Part shown: one piece after another, positions 54,244-64,000 of the stretch
Layout: the number at the start of each line of letters is the position of its first letter
Position numbering within the stretch: position 1 is the first letter of the stretch
DNA from: Morchella semilibera
Taxonomy: Eukaryota; Ascomycota; Pezizomycetes; Pezizales; Morchellaceae
DNA: 64,000 bases
NCBI GenBank assembly: GCA_009192285.1
Contig: CM018604.1
Coordinates: 186,001 to 250,000, forward strand
Direction of reading: 5' to 3'
The notes under the pieces: model-generated
Databases searched by the model: none
Told to the model about the DNA's origin: nothing
The model's input: the letters and a program-made list of their open reading frames with translations, nothing else
Made by a program: the position numbers and the translations under genes

Positions 54244-57200
54244 GAACTTTATATGCTGTCCCTAATGTTGATCTTAGGATTCACCAGTTACAGCATGTAC
54301 AGCTACAAGCATATAACAAGATAAGGATCAGGTCAGTTAATATTTACCCTTGTTAAAAGCTTCGGATTTCAGGAGAGTGAAACTTGGTTATAGTTTGAGA
54401 CGCCAAGCCAAGAAACTTCAATACATGTAACGAAGTTAATTATCAGTAACATCTACTACTCCACATCGTAGTTATAGATCGACTTTGGGAGTAGAATATT
54501 CAATGTGCAATCAACAGTTTTGGGCAAGAGGACACGATGGGTTCGCAACAAAGAATGGCAAAGTATACGCATAGTATATCCGTCAGATAGAAATATTTCC
54601 GGTTGGTAGTTTGCTCTTTGAGCTTTCATACCCGCGCGAATTTCCACTGGCTAGTTCAACAAATACCCCTCATCTATCGCGCCGTTACCTTCTCTCATGA
54701 TCAGAGCCCGTTAGAGGTTTTGTGTTGTTTTTACCTATTGTGTTGGAAATCATTTTCCCATTAACGGACAGGCTAGCTGTGCCATGCCTGCGCATCTAAG
54801 ACCTTCTAGCTAGACCAGCTGCCCTGAAGCCGTAGAAAGGTTTTTTCTCTCCGGGCGACAGACAAAAAAAAATATTAGAGCCCATCGGATAGTTCCGCTA
54901 CAAGCATCATTGATGGTAAGGAACACCACCGATCGTGAGATGGTCATGTTAAGATCACCAAGAGCCATTGACAAGTGTACCAGTCAACAGGCTCACCATA
55001 TCACTTTTCAAGGATGGCCGAGAGATACTTAGATAAAGCATCGCACACCCAATGAAAGCCTCTATTGAATGAGCGGAATCACCCGGAAGGCCAAGCAAAG
55101 GATTCTATTATATTATGCGGTTATATACATGTTGGGTCTCTACAAGAATCTTACGTCCTAGACCATATGCATAGGCACCTAGTTATGCTGTCTACGGCGG
55201 CTACAGGTTATTGTTTCTTATATATTATATTCGACGTCGTAACTATATACAGCCACTCATCAAAAGTGTTCGTGACTCGGATTTAATATGACATGTCCGG
55301 CTCAAGTCAGTTATCAAACTGTGCATTGAAATGTTTAAAATCTCAAGCCACCAGTACTTAATGGAGGCTAAAATCAATATTAGATCTTCATAGTGTTTTT
55401 ATTCTCTGTTATCAGGCTTCTATAATTCTATAGGTACATTTGAGTTCTTTGATACAACTCTGTAAGCCACATTGAGCACTGACCATCTTATATACATAAT
55501 GAATCCCGAGCGCTTTTGAAGGGTGGCTGTATGTAAACGCGGAACCTCGGGTTATTCCGGAAAGCCAAGAACAGGGCCCTGTTGGAGTTGGTGTCTTATC
55601 AAGAAGAGTTTTCAATATTGTTTGCTCCAAAAATTGGCTACAATCTCGCAATCATAAACAAACCGGATAGGTACACCTACATGGCTATGGACACGGAGTT
55701 GGAGTCTTTATGTAGCAGGTATGGGACGTGAGCTTACATGTATGCATACTTCCGATCCTAAGATCGTGAAACCTTAGATCTTTGGAGGACACTCTCAAAC
55801 TATGTAAGGCTTCATAATATGCACCTAAAGAAAAAACAAAAAGCAAAAGAAAACGTTCAAATCTATTCTACTAAGCGCCCAAAATGTGTCGAGTGATATA
55901 TTGTGATTCTTCCATCAACAAGGAATCGGGTGTGAGTCTATTTACATACATATTTCGGACTAACCAAAAGGGATAAATAACTACATGTAAGAAAAATGCG
56001 TTTGACTTTTTTATTCATTCTAGTTCTCCTTGTACCTGATCATCAATCAACCCATTAGTGTATCTAAGATGTACCTATATGCCCAAGCACACTAACAAAC
56101 AAGTCCCCGACCCCGCATCCCGTCTTGAAGAGGCAGATCGGACGGACCACCTTCCCACCTTGACTTCAATTCCGCCCGCCCCCGCTTTACCTCCGCCCGA
56201 CGTTCCGGAACAGTAGGATGGCTAGTCCATCGGAATAGGTTGAAAGACTTGTCGTTAGGAGAGAATCTTCGGCAGGGTTACAAAAGTGATCCTCGGTTGT
56301 GGCGCTATGCAATTACGGTTAAAATTGTGTGAGGCAATTCATGTAGGAGTAGATAGGACGAACCTCAGCGACAATGATAGGAGACAAAAAGCCGAGAAGA
56401 AGAAAAAAAAAAGGGGATTTGGTATGTACGTAGAGATCTCACTATTCAGCTGACTTCCGTGCAAGACTTCGTTGATTACTGACTTTTTTATATGGCTTGT
56501 GAAATGTCGAGCAACTAAGACGAAACTCGACCCCCTACACTCAGGTGATAGGGACAGATTATACTTCCATCTTATAGTTCTAGAGCGCCCCATTCTTCCA
56601 CCCCTCAAACCGGAGACTTCGCTCTTCTCTCCAGAGCACGCTCGGACATCCCTATGATGCCGTTCCCTTGCAATTGCTTGTCCGTCTCGCTTCACTAATA
56701 TAATAACAGTGCAAGGATGCACGGAAATTAAACACCGTTAACCACATGAAGATACATAGCTAGGATAGAAGTAACATGAGTAATCAAACAAAAAAATCTT
56801 GGTACGATTCACCTCATAGGATATAGTTAACTGCAATCGAAGCAAAACTAGATTCTGTTTTGTGAATCTATGTTAACGCCAACAACACAACACCACTGGA
56901 GCCCTAGCCCTAGCGAGAGGCTAAAAAAAGAGGAAGAAGCAGGAACCTGCTTTGAACCCTCAACGCAGGAATTCTGTCCAACGCGCAGCATAGAAGATCT
57001 AGGCAGGTGCAGTGTTTATATCCGAAAATGTCATCGCTTCACGGAATAAGAACATGATGCTACACGTATGCCTATTGACACGGGGTTGAACATATATGTA
57101 GTTTATATTGAAAATCAGGCGTGAAGCCTTGAATACGGTAGTATCTACCTGCAGGGAAATAGCGCGGTAAGGCTAGCAGCATACCTCCAGAGTAGCGCTG

Positions 57201-58734
57201 CGCCCACATGTACCTACACGCCCCCCCCCCCCCCCCCACCCAAAAAAATTACAAATATGCTTTATTACGATGAAAGGCCATGTACCATGTAGGCAGTGGA
57301 TACCTCCTCCTACATGTGTACCTATCAGATCTACTCTCGAATCCAGGGAGGAGTAATAGCGTAATTAAATAAATAAGAAAAACACGTGCCTCGAGCGCAC
57401 ACGAGCAACACGGAGGCATCCGACTGGATCAATTCAACAACCACGTCCCCACTAGATCGGATCCTGAAGGAGGCTGTTTCCCCGCGCTGTAAGGGATTCT
57501 AGTACTTCTCATGACATACTTTTATAATTGGAATTGGCACAAAATAGTAACTAAATGTAGGCAGTAATTTCACCTGATGCTACCCTACCTCTAAAGTTGG
57601 CCGAACAAGTCCCGCCTCCTAGGTCCCGGGTGAAAAATAATGTGGCCCCCAGACATCCTGCAGGCTACAAAGACTGGTCACGGGTAAAAGAAACACCTAG
57701 GGACATCCTTACTCTACAGCTCTCTTCTGTACGTACCCTACAGACAGATCACTATCCATCCACCCAGTCCATTGGAGCAACGGACTATGCCGCCGAGCCT
57801 AAAAGGAAGAAAAATTTTCGGCGATGGAGAATCTGAGTTTTTGTGGATGGCAAGACACACACCGATCTGACATGGATATGGTTATGATAACTGTTTCTCG
57901 GTAGAATTCCTACATCGTTGTTGGGTAGAAGAACACTACTTGGAATGGCCCCTTAGGAAAGTTCCCCTTCGCTCTCTCCGAATCTGATTCAGCTACTAAT
58001 TAACTGGATCTATATATCACCCCCGGTTACGAGTGTCGTTCCGGAACTCTCAACTGTTTCGATCGTTGTTAAACCAACCCCATGTACAAATAGAAAAAAA
58101 AGGTAGGTCAGAGCTGCCCACTGTGGACCGACGACCACCTTGGTCCGACCAGGGACAATGACAGGAAAGACCTCTTATCCTCTTATCCACTACTAGCTAG
58201 GTAACTACCAAGTGCTAGCTAGGCGCGTTACTCGTAATATCTAATTCCGTCACGGTACCTTAAGTTTTAAGAGGCGTTGCCTCGAAGGGCGGGGGAAGGA
58301 GGGGACTAAAACTATTTGGTAAGTGAGTTAATTACGATTATTATGACGGAAGAATCATCCTTGATGGTGATGATTACCAATTGAGTGTTTGCTGTGTGTG
58401 TGCGTGTGTGTGTGTGTGTGTGTGTGATGTCTTGGTTCTACATAGCTGTATGCTTTGAATTCCCCCGGGCTCTAGGGTATGCAGAGTATCCCCGCTAGAG
58501 TCTCGTTTCTTTTTTTTCTTTGCTTTTCTGGAGAATCCCCGGTAAGGGATGTTCTTCGCGTACAGATGGGTACATACCTACGACTTTGTACCTTTTGAGC
58601 CAAGTCCCCGTCCGCAGTGCCGGCGGCCTTCACCTTAGCTTCTGAGTTCTAGCCCACCACAACTCAGAATGCTCTGTATGTACCGTACATACCGTACATA
58701 ATGTATGTACCACCGCTATATACCAACATATCAG
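54244..58734. other. gene-poor region with microsatellites
   Basis: No convincing gene. Contains a C16-type run at 57222-57238 and many short AT palindromes. A tRNA-like stretch on the minus strand (56940-56995) has a GGGTTCAAA box followed downstream by TCTTTTTTT but cannot be folded into a tRNA. The ORF at 57597-57836 is basic and featureless. Confidence 0.5.
58393..58427. repeat. (GT)n microsatellite
   Basis: A near-perfect GT/TG dinucleotide run interrupted by one C. Confidence 0.95.
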
Positions 58735-59162
58735 CTTTTCTTTTATCTACTCCAATTACCCAACCCTACCCCAAACTCTACTCACTTCACCTTACCTCCT
58801 TTTTCCCTTTCTTTTCTTCTGTCTCTTTTTCATATTAAACCGGTTACCTGTCTCTCTTCCTTATTGTTTAATTTCTCTCCTTCGTTTGAGTTTAAATCAC
58901 TACCCCCCCCCCCCCTCCGCACCCATCGCTTACATATTTCTGTGTGGTTACTCGAATTCCGTTATCAGTTCGTTATTACTTCAGCCCCAGCCTTGTTACG
59001 TTATAATATATCATCCAAAGATAAGAAAAAAGCCCTGCAGTCCCGGGCAGGTGTTGGTTGTGTGCAACGAACGAGTGAGAAAGTTCCAGCCGTCCGACTC
59101 TTTCGAGCTCTTTCCCACTTCGTGACAACCTCCCATCACCTTCAGATTACAAACAACTAAAC
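58735..59162 (+). promoter_or_regulatory. pyrimidine-rich promoter and leader of the 890-aa gene
   Basis: Long C/T tracts (58760-58920, with a C14 run at 58903-58916) end before a more mixed leader, typical of the core promoter of moderately expressed filamentous-fungal genes. ORFs inside it are by-products of this composition. Confidence 0.5.
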
Positions 59163-61835
59163 ATGGCACAACGTTCCGCCCGCGCTCGATCAAAGCTCGA
59201 CAAAATCTCCGCCTCGGGCTCCCCTTCATCGCCTTCATCGCCTTCGACGACTTCTCACTCCCGAACGGGTTCGAAAGGCGTTGCGAAGATTGGCTCCGGG
59301 GGTCTACTAACGCCGTCTGTGTCGTCCGTGTCGGGATCTTCGCGCGGGAGCATTCAGCTGTCGCATTCGGGGCCAAAGATCGGGAAAAGCGCCCTGAGAA
59401 GCTTCTTTGATAGCCATAGTGAGAAGATTAGAGGGCGATTGAGTAGTGGCTCAGGTCTTGGGAAGAAGGATGTGCACCAAAGTGGATATGGTTTGGGGTT
59501 GGGGTTGGGTGGTGGCATAGGTGAGAAGATTGAAGTAAAACGATGGGAAGGTGGCGGACGAAGGGAAGAATTATGGGAAGGTGGAGTTCAAGGAAGAAAG
59601 GTAGATACTCCATTCCTCCCTTTAACAATCAGAATACCTACTAAAAGTCACCTACAGGACCTGGAGTTATGGTTTCCAGATGGCGATACACTAGTCTACC
59701 TTACCGAGCGACCAATAACACCTCGAAATCCGCAAGGCCTTTACAAGCCACCACCACCTAAAGCATCATTTCGTCTACATTCGTCTGTTCTAAGGAAGAA
59801 TGAATCACCATTTCTGATAGCTGCGCTCGAAGAATCCTTCAGGGAGCGACCGCTAACACCTCCTCGGTTTATGGGCGCAATTTCTGATGATGGGATCTCA
59901 CCTACAAGCATGGAGTTCGAATACCAGCTTGGTCCACAGAAAAAGTCAAAAAAGAATGATATCCAAAGTGAGGAAGGCGTTCAGTATAGACTATATGTTC
60001 CTGCGCCTCCGGGTGGTGACAAGCTTGCAACTCTCAGGCATCAACTCACCACACGAAATTTCTTCGCAGTCCTCTTCAATAAATCATTAGTAGGTATAAC
60101 ACTAGGCCAAACCCTTCTTGACCTCGTCGACCGAATGGACTTATATCTCAGCCCTCCGAACCCTCTCAACTATGATCTTGTGGACCAAGGAATATCAGAA
60201 ATCGAGTCCCCCTACGGAAGTCTTTTGAATTCGGGCCCCAGGATTGGGCAGATGAGTACTCAAAAGATCATAATGGACTACCTCAAGGGCCGAGATTTCG
60301 ATGATGTTCGTAACTGGCCCGAAGGTGCTGCAGGTCTTGTAGTTTGGGCAGAACGGGCTAGTGCATCTGGAGGCTTAAGTTGTGGGTTGGGTGGTGGTGA
60401 GATGGTAGGGGGCGTTGAAAGCCTATGGCGGGAAGGATTCGTCCATTGCACAGGGATGTTGGCACAGCTAGAAGGTGGTGGAGAGTGGAGGGAGATATCA
60501 CCCATCACAAAGGCTTTGATAGACCGGGCCTCATTAGAGATTCAAGTCCGCGTTGCTGGTGCAGATCAGAGACTAAGCAATTTCAACTTCACCGATATGT
60601 GGCCTACCACATCCTCAGCGGCACCACACGCAAGGGCTGCATTTGATAAGTTCCAAAAGTTTTTGATCAAGCACTATTCTTCAAGGTTTGGCTCGTGGCC
60701 GCCCCATACACCTGACGGCCGTCTAAGCAGAATGGTATACGTTCAACTCCAACGGGATTTCTCGGCGCTTTATGACTATTTAGTCGACAGGGATGTTTCG
60801 TGGAGTAACAGTAATGCCCAAACCCACCACCCCCGTCATAGCAATGCCCAGGGCGGTGGTGTAGTAAATAAGCCGAATAACACTGTTGGCGGAAAGAAAC
60901 TTGTCAATCCTAAATCACCACATTGGCGGGCAGATGACGAGGAGCTTCACATTACTGATATCCTAATCACATTCGATGAGAAACAAAATTACCCGCACAT
61001 GCCACATCCATTCCCATTAGTGCCACCTCCTATGGTGGTGGGGCGAGGGTTCAAGAACCGATTCTTTCCAGGCGCTAGAAGAGGCTCGATCACCAATACA
61101 CCTACATCGGCGTTTACCACCCCTACCACCGCGGACAAGGCTGCTGCACTCTCATTATCAGAGTCGACAAATATCATGTCTCTCATGAGCTCGTCAGTAT
61201 CAAACGATTTAGTAGATGCATTTACAAAACACGAGAAATCCATTTCCGCGTCAGAAATTGACCCACACGATGCCCGGAAAGGAAGATGGATTCTCATTTA
61301 TGGAATCTTGCAAACTCTCGCTACAGTCGCTGTCGATGCACCAGGAATCAGGTACACTGAGGGTGTTGATTACTTCCTCTGCCCAAAACTTCGGGGTACA
61401 CCGCCATGGAAATGCGGGGGTGAGCGTGGTATGGATCCAAGTTTTTCAGGGTCTATTATGGCCGATGAACGAAGCCATTTCCGCTCGCACTGCTGGACTG
61501 TTCCAAGGACCTGGAAGTTTGCTGTGCTACCTTCAACTACAGCGGCGCCAAATCACTATTTCGACGACGAGGGGCGTGAACGAGCAGAGATAGGTAGAAT
61601 GGACGATATTGAAAGTGGGGATGATGGGGACGATGAGATGGGAGATTTTGAGAGCAGCCCAGTTATTGGTGGAGGACTGGGGAGGAAAAGGAGTAAGAGA
61701 TATGATAGCATCTCTAGTGGTAGTGGATTAGGCTCGCCTGTTCTAATGGAAAACAAGGTTAGATGGCAAGATGCGTGGGGTATGGGGCCGCAGGGAACCC
61801 CGGGAAGAATGGGAGGTGGTCCTCATTATCACTAA
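59163..61835 (+). CDS. conserved fungal protein of unknown function (890 aa)
   Basis: A single uninterrupted ORF, start MAQRSARARSKLDK. The first about 150 residues are Ser/Gly-rich and disordered. A folded region follows from about 150 (PFLPLTIRIPTKSHLQDLELWFPDGDTLVYL), then SFRLHSSVLRKNESPFL, WPEGAAGLVVWAERA and a middle domain around 470-560. Near residue 704 comes GRWILIYGILQTLATVAVDAPGI followed by TEGVDYFLCPKL, a block I recognise from large fungal proteins of unknown function (DUF8004-like; the name is from memory and moderately certain). The C-terminus is acidic with low complexity (DDIESGDDGDDEMGDFESS). No signal peptide or membrane segments; probably intracellular. The role in the cell is unknown. 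Confidence 0.82.
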   Translation: MAQRSARARSKLDKISASGSPSSPSSPSTTSHSRTGSKGVAKIGSGGLLTPSVSSVSGSSRGSIQLSHSGPKIGKSALRSFFDSHSEKIRGRLSSGSGLGKKDVHQSGYGLGLGLGGGIGEKIEVKRWEGGGRREELWEGGVQGRKVDTPFLPLTIRIPTKSHLQDLELWFPDGDTLVYLTERPITPRNPQGLYKPPPPKASFRLHSSVLRKNESPFLIAALEESFRERPLTPPRFMGAISDDGISPTSMEFEYQLGPQKKSKKNDIQSEEGVQYRLYVPAPPGGDKLATLRHQLTTRNFFAVLFNKSLVGITLGQTLLDLVDRMDLYLSPPNPLNYDLVDQGISEIESPYGSLLNSGPRIGQMSTQKIIMDYLKGRDFDDVRNWPEGAAGLVVWAERASASGGLSCGLGGGEMVGGVESLWREGFVHCTGMLAQLEGGGEWREISPITKALIDRASLEIQVRVAGADQRLSNFNFTDMWPTTSSAAPHARAAFDKFQKFLIKHYSSRFGSWPPHTPDGRLSRMVYVQLQRDFSALYDYLVDRDVSWSNSNAQTHHPRHSNAQGGGVVNKPNNTVGGKKLVNPKSPHWRADDEELHITDILITFDEKQNYPHMPHPFPLVPPPMVVGRGFKNRFFPGARRGSITNTPTSAFTTPTTADKAAALSLSESTNIMSLMSSSVSNDLVDAFTKHEKSISASEIDPHDARKGRWILIYGILQTLATVAVDAPGIRYTEGVDYFLCPKLRGTPPWKCGGERGMDPSFSGSIMADERSHFRSHCWTVPRTWKFAVLPSTTAAPNHYFDDEGRERAEIGRMDDIESGDDGDDEMGDFESSPVIGGGLGRKRSKRYDSISSGSGLGSPVLMENKVRWQDAWGMGPQGTPGRMGGGPHYH

Positions 61836-63240
61836 TGGCTAGGGTTAGGAATTTGGGTTTAGGTTAGGGCTTGGTTAAGGGACTGGAGTTGGAGTATTAC
61901 TTATTTTTCTTATCTTTCATGCCACCAATCGGTTTTCGGTCAAGTTTCTCACTTCCTTTTTTTTTTTTTTTTGCTTCGTTTATTTTGGGCTTCTTATTCA
62001 TTATTGTATGTTATTTTTCTGGACCCTTTTTTCCGTTTCCTTTGTTCAAATACCCTTTTCGTGTGTCTATCTATATCTTTGAATACTTGTGTGGTACCAG
62101 CCGCCTGACCAAAGAAAAAAAATCTCCCTCTCTGTGAATTCTTGGAGCGTGACGTGGCTTGCAAATAATTTGACTTCTTTTGGTTAGTAGCATAGGCGTA
62201 TAGTACGTGACTAATAACATGTATATTTTGGTGTCACGATTGACAACTCTGTTGGGCAACATGGCTTGAACATGTAGATATTATACATATAGTACTATCA
62301 ATGAAGTCTATATATATATTGACATTGCATTAAGTAGGGATGGGGTTCAATGGCCCAACAGGTATCTTGGGCCGGGGAGTTTTTGGAAGTGGAATGCCAC
62401 CCTCACCAGTAATTCATTAACGCCAGCGCCGGTAGTCTAATCCGACTGCAGTCAATGTCTGTGTCCAAATCTGCCAAGCCAGTCTAGCCTCCAATTTTGA
62501 CGGCCGCATGGACTGCAGTTTTTTCTCGGCCAAGACCACCCGTCCAGGCTCTGGCCATGGACGGACCATATAAACTGCCGAGGGGGGGGTTAGAACAATT
62601 GTTTACCATGGTGTTTCATGATAATTGAACTGATCTTCGCCCTCTAGCAGCCCGGAGAGTACAAGCGGTGGAACACTTTTAATTTGATTTAATCATCTAA
62701 CAGTGGTGATCGTAGATGAGATCTGGGCTGGGGCTATGTATGTACCTCGATCAACCTAGCAAGAAAACGACTCAGATAGCACCCTAAGAACCCCAACCCT
62801 GATACAATCTATAATTGGTCCGTAGACCATCGAGCCCAGGCCTAGTCTGTAATTTAGTGGTGTGATGTGCGTGAATCATGAAACATAACTTCTTCCTGTG
62901 TACGCTGTGAGGTTTGTGTTTCAGGGAGCAGTGAAGTGGCTACGTCTCAACTGGTGTAGTCTACGCTACATACATTCAACTAAGGTGGTTATCTACCTGC
63001 AAGATTCAGCCTTCCCGGCCTCTTCTCTTCTCATCTCGAGATGGATATCGAACCAGCAAAAAGAAAAAAACCACTAAGACAATGGTACACGTCTCATTGG
63101 AGGATCTTCCGATTTCCGATAAATGAAATGCGAGTGATCCTATATGATTCAACCTACAATCTTTCAATCGCGGACCGACACAAGCTCTTCCACGAGAAAC
63201 AAGTGTAATTACATATTCGCACGGACCTATTCTACTGCAC
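61836..63240. other. 3' region and spacer, no gene seen
   Basis: Begins with GGGTTAGG/GGTTTAGGTTAGGG telomere-like degenerate repeats just after the stop (61847-61870) and a T17 run at about 61956. A short ATG-led stretch at 63041-63210 is open for 56 codons and could be an exon of the next item, but splice phases do not fit. Confidence 0.45.
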
Positions 63241-63261
63241 TACATACTCTACTCTAGGTGT

Positions 63262-63637
63262 AGGTGGGTCGAAGGTAGCTGATGCGTATGGGTTAGGGTT
63301 CGCTCGTCTCACCAGTTACAGCACTGGTGAACCTGTCATCTCCGCAGATACATGTATGTATGCAAACCGCATCCGATCGAAATTTCGCGGTCGTACACGT
63401 CGCCCAGCAGGCGAAACTCTCGCATCCTTAAAACTAACAAGTCTCACCCGATACGTTCGTCAAGATAAATTGCATGTTGTCTCGAAACCTGGCCTAGACC
63501 ACAAAGGTGACAATTTATACTTGACCCCCATTGGCGACGTCGAGTGCGCACTTGTGATTCCCGCGAAGTTTACCGATCATAGACCACCTTACACTCGTGT
63601 ACCAACCGCTACTTTACTTGCCCCTCCAGCACGATAA
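63262..63637 (+). CDS. possible exon of an unknown gene
   Basis: A frame open from about 63262 to the TAA/TGA region at 63637, with GSKVADAYGLGFARLTSYSTGEP upstream of the first in-frame Met (63356). It continues RIRSKFRGRTRRPAGETLASLKLTSLTRYVRQ and ends TATLLAPPAR. It is arginine-rich in the middle. Since the frame is open before the Met, it may be the last exon of a spliced gene. I could not find a consistent upstream exon. No domain recognised. Confidence 0.35.
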
Positions 63638-64000
63638 CTCAAGATTATTTTCGGCAGTTCGTTAATTGCCAGCAAATTTCGATGCAGGGAGCAGTATTAA
63701 TGCAAATATATATATACATGTATATATATATATATAAAATTTCATATGTCAGGTCGGGGCCAAAGCTGAAATTCGAGAGAATAACGCAGCCCAATAGTAA
63801 TTAAACGAGGAATTAGAATCGATACGCACCGAGAATTTCTGTTTGGTCCGAGGCTAGGATGTGGGCTGTACTCTCCGAAGTAATTAATGGCTTTTAATCA
63901 ACAACGAAACAATTTCAACCGTCGATGCCACGCCGACCCAAGTCGGTATGCGGTCACTTTCGTATTTATCTTAGTGTCAAACTCATAAACGGGAGTATTC
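63638..64000. other. AT-rich end of the window
   Basis: Contains an (AT)n tract at 63705-63737 with a central TACATGTA. No gene seen. Confidence 0.5.

Noticed and set aside
56940-56995. tRNA-like sequence on the minus strand with a B-box-like GGGTTCAAA and downstream T run
   Set aside because: T-arm, anticodon arm and acceptor stem do not pair, and no T33 before an anticodon. At most a decayed tRNA-derived SINE.
57597-57836. 79-aa ORF
   Set aside because: No ATG context, promoter, domain or splice support.

Overview
The window is nuclear DNA of a filamentous ascomycete. The evidence is short GT-AG introns of about 50-100 bp with CTAAC/TACTAAC branch sites, TATA-box promoters, Ty3/gypsy chromoviruses of fungal type, and a fungal PAP2 lipid phosphatase. 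The heavy gypsy load and lineage-specific unknown genes would fit a Pezizomycete (truffle or morel relatives), but that is inference.

Positions 1-28477 are a nested transposon cluster that can be read as layers. The oldest are a Tc1-like remnant (1-661), a piggyBac transposase (827-2679, with detached 3' pieces at 3314-3361 and 10145-10164), a second Tc1-like pseudogene (10529-11397) and a LINE tail (21974-22244, resuming at 28446-28477). Three near full-length Ty3/gypsy chromoviruses lie in them: A (3362-10139, minus, TSD TCCAA), B (12683-20182, plus, TSD CCTTC) and C (22245-28440, plus, TSD TTTGT), plus remnants of a fourth, D. Solo LTRs with exact 5-bp TSDs sit at 2680-3313, 5633-6187, 11626-12259, 13366-13998 and 14532-15088. 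On top is a 108-137 bp terminal-inverted-repeat element (four copies, all inside retrotransposons, 2-bp TSDs). Removing these insertions with one TSD each restores the host reading frames, which independently confirms the boundaries.

The three gypsy families share one gag-pol design. Pol is in the -1 frame relative to gag, and each has a heptamer (GTTAAAG, GTTAAAA or GGGTTTT) followed after 5-6 nt by a perfect 7-8 bp stem whose loop or stem carries the gag stop. This looks like a conserved programmed -1 frameshift cassette. C is the youngest: its 461-bp LTRs differ at about three sites and its pol ORF is broken only by the small element.

From 28478 on the DNA is gene-bearing and mostly single-copy: a 149-aa unknown protein (28995-29444); two adjacent small TA-flanked MITEs (30074-30506); a small secreted cysteine-rich protein with one intron (31896-32344); two tandem paralogous multi-exon genes for very large, N-terminally membrane-anchored unknown proteins (32831-38668 and 39366-43316, both minus); a five-exon PAP2 phosphatase (47871-49435); an unknown membrane protein with a frame break at a G run (50878-52114); an unknown helical protein (52406-52906, minus); and an 890-aa conserved fungal protein (59163-61835). 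Between 43.3-47.8 kb and 54.3-58.9 kb I see no convincing genes, only AT-rich DNA with many ACATGTA-type palindromes and microsatellites.
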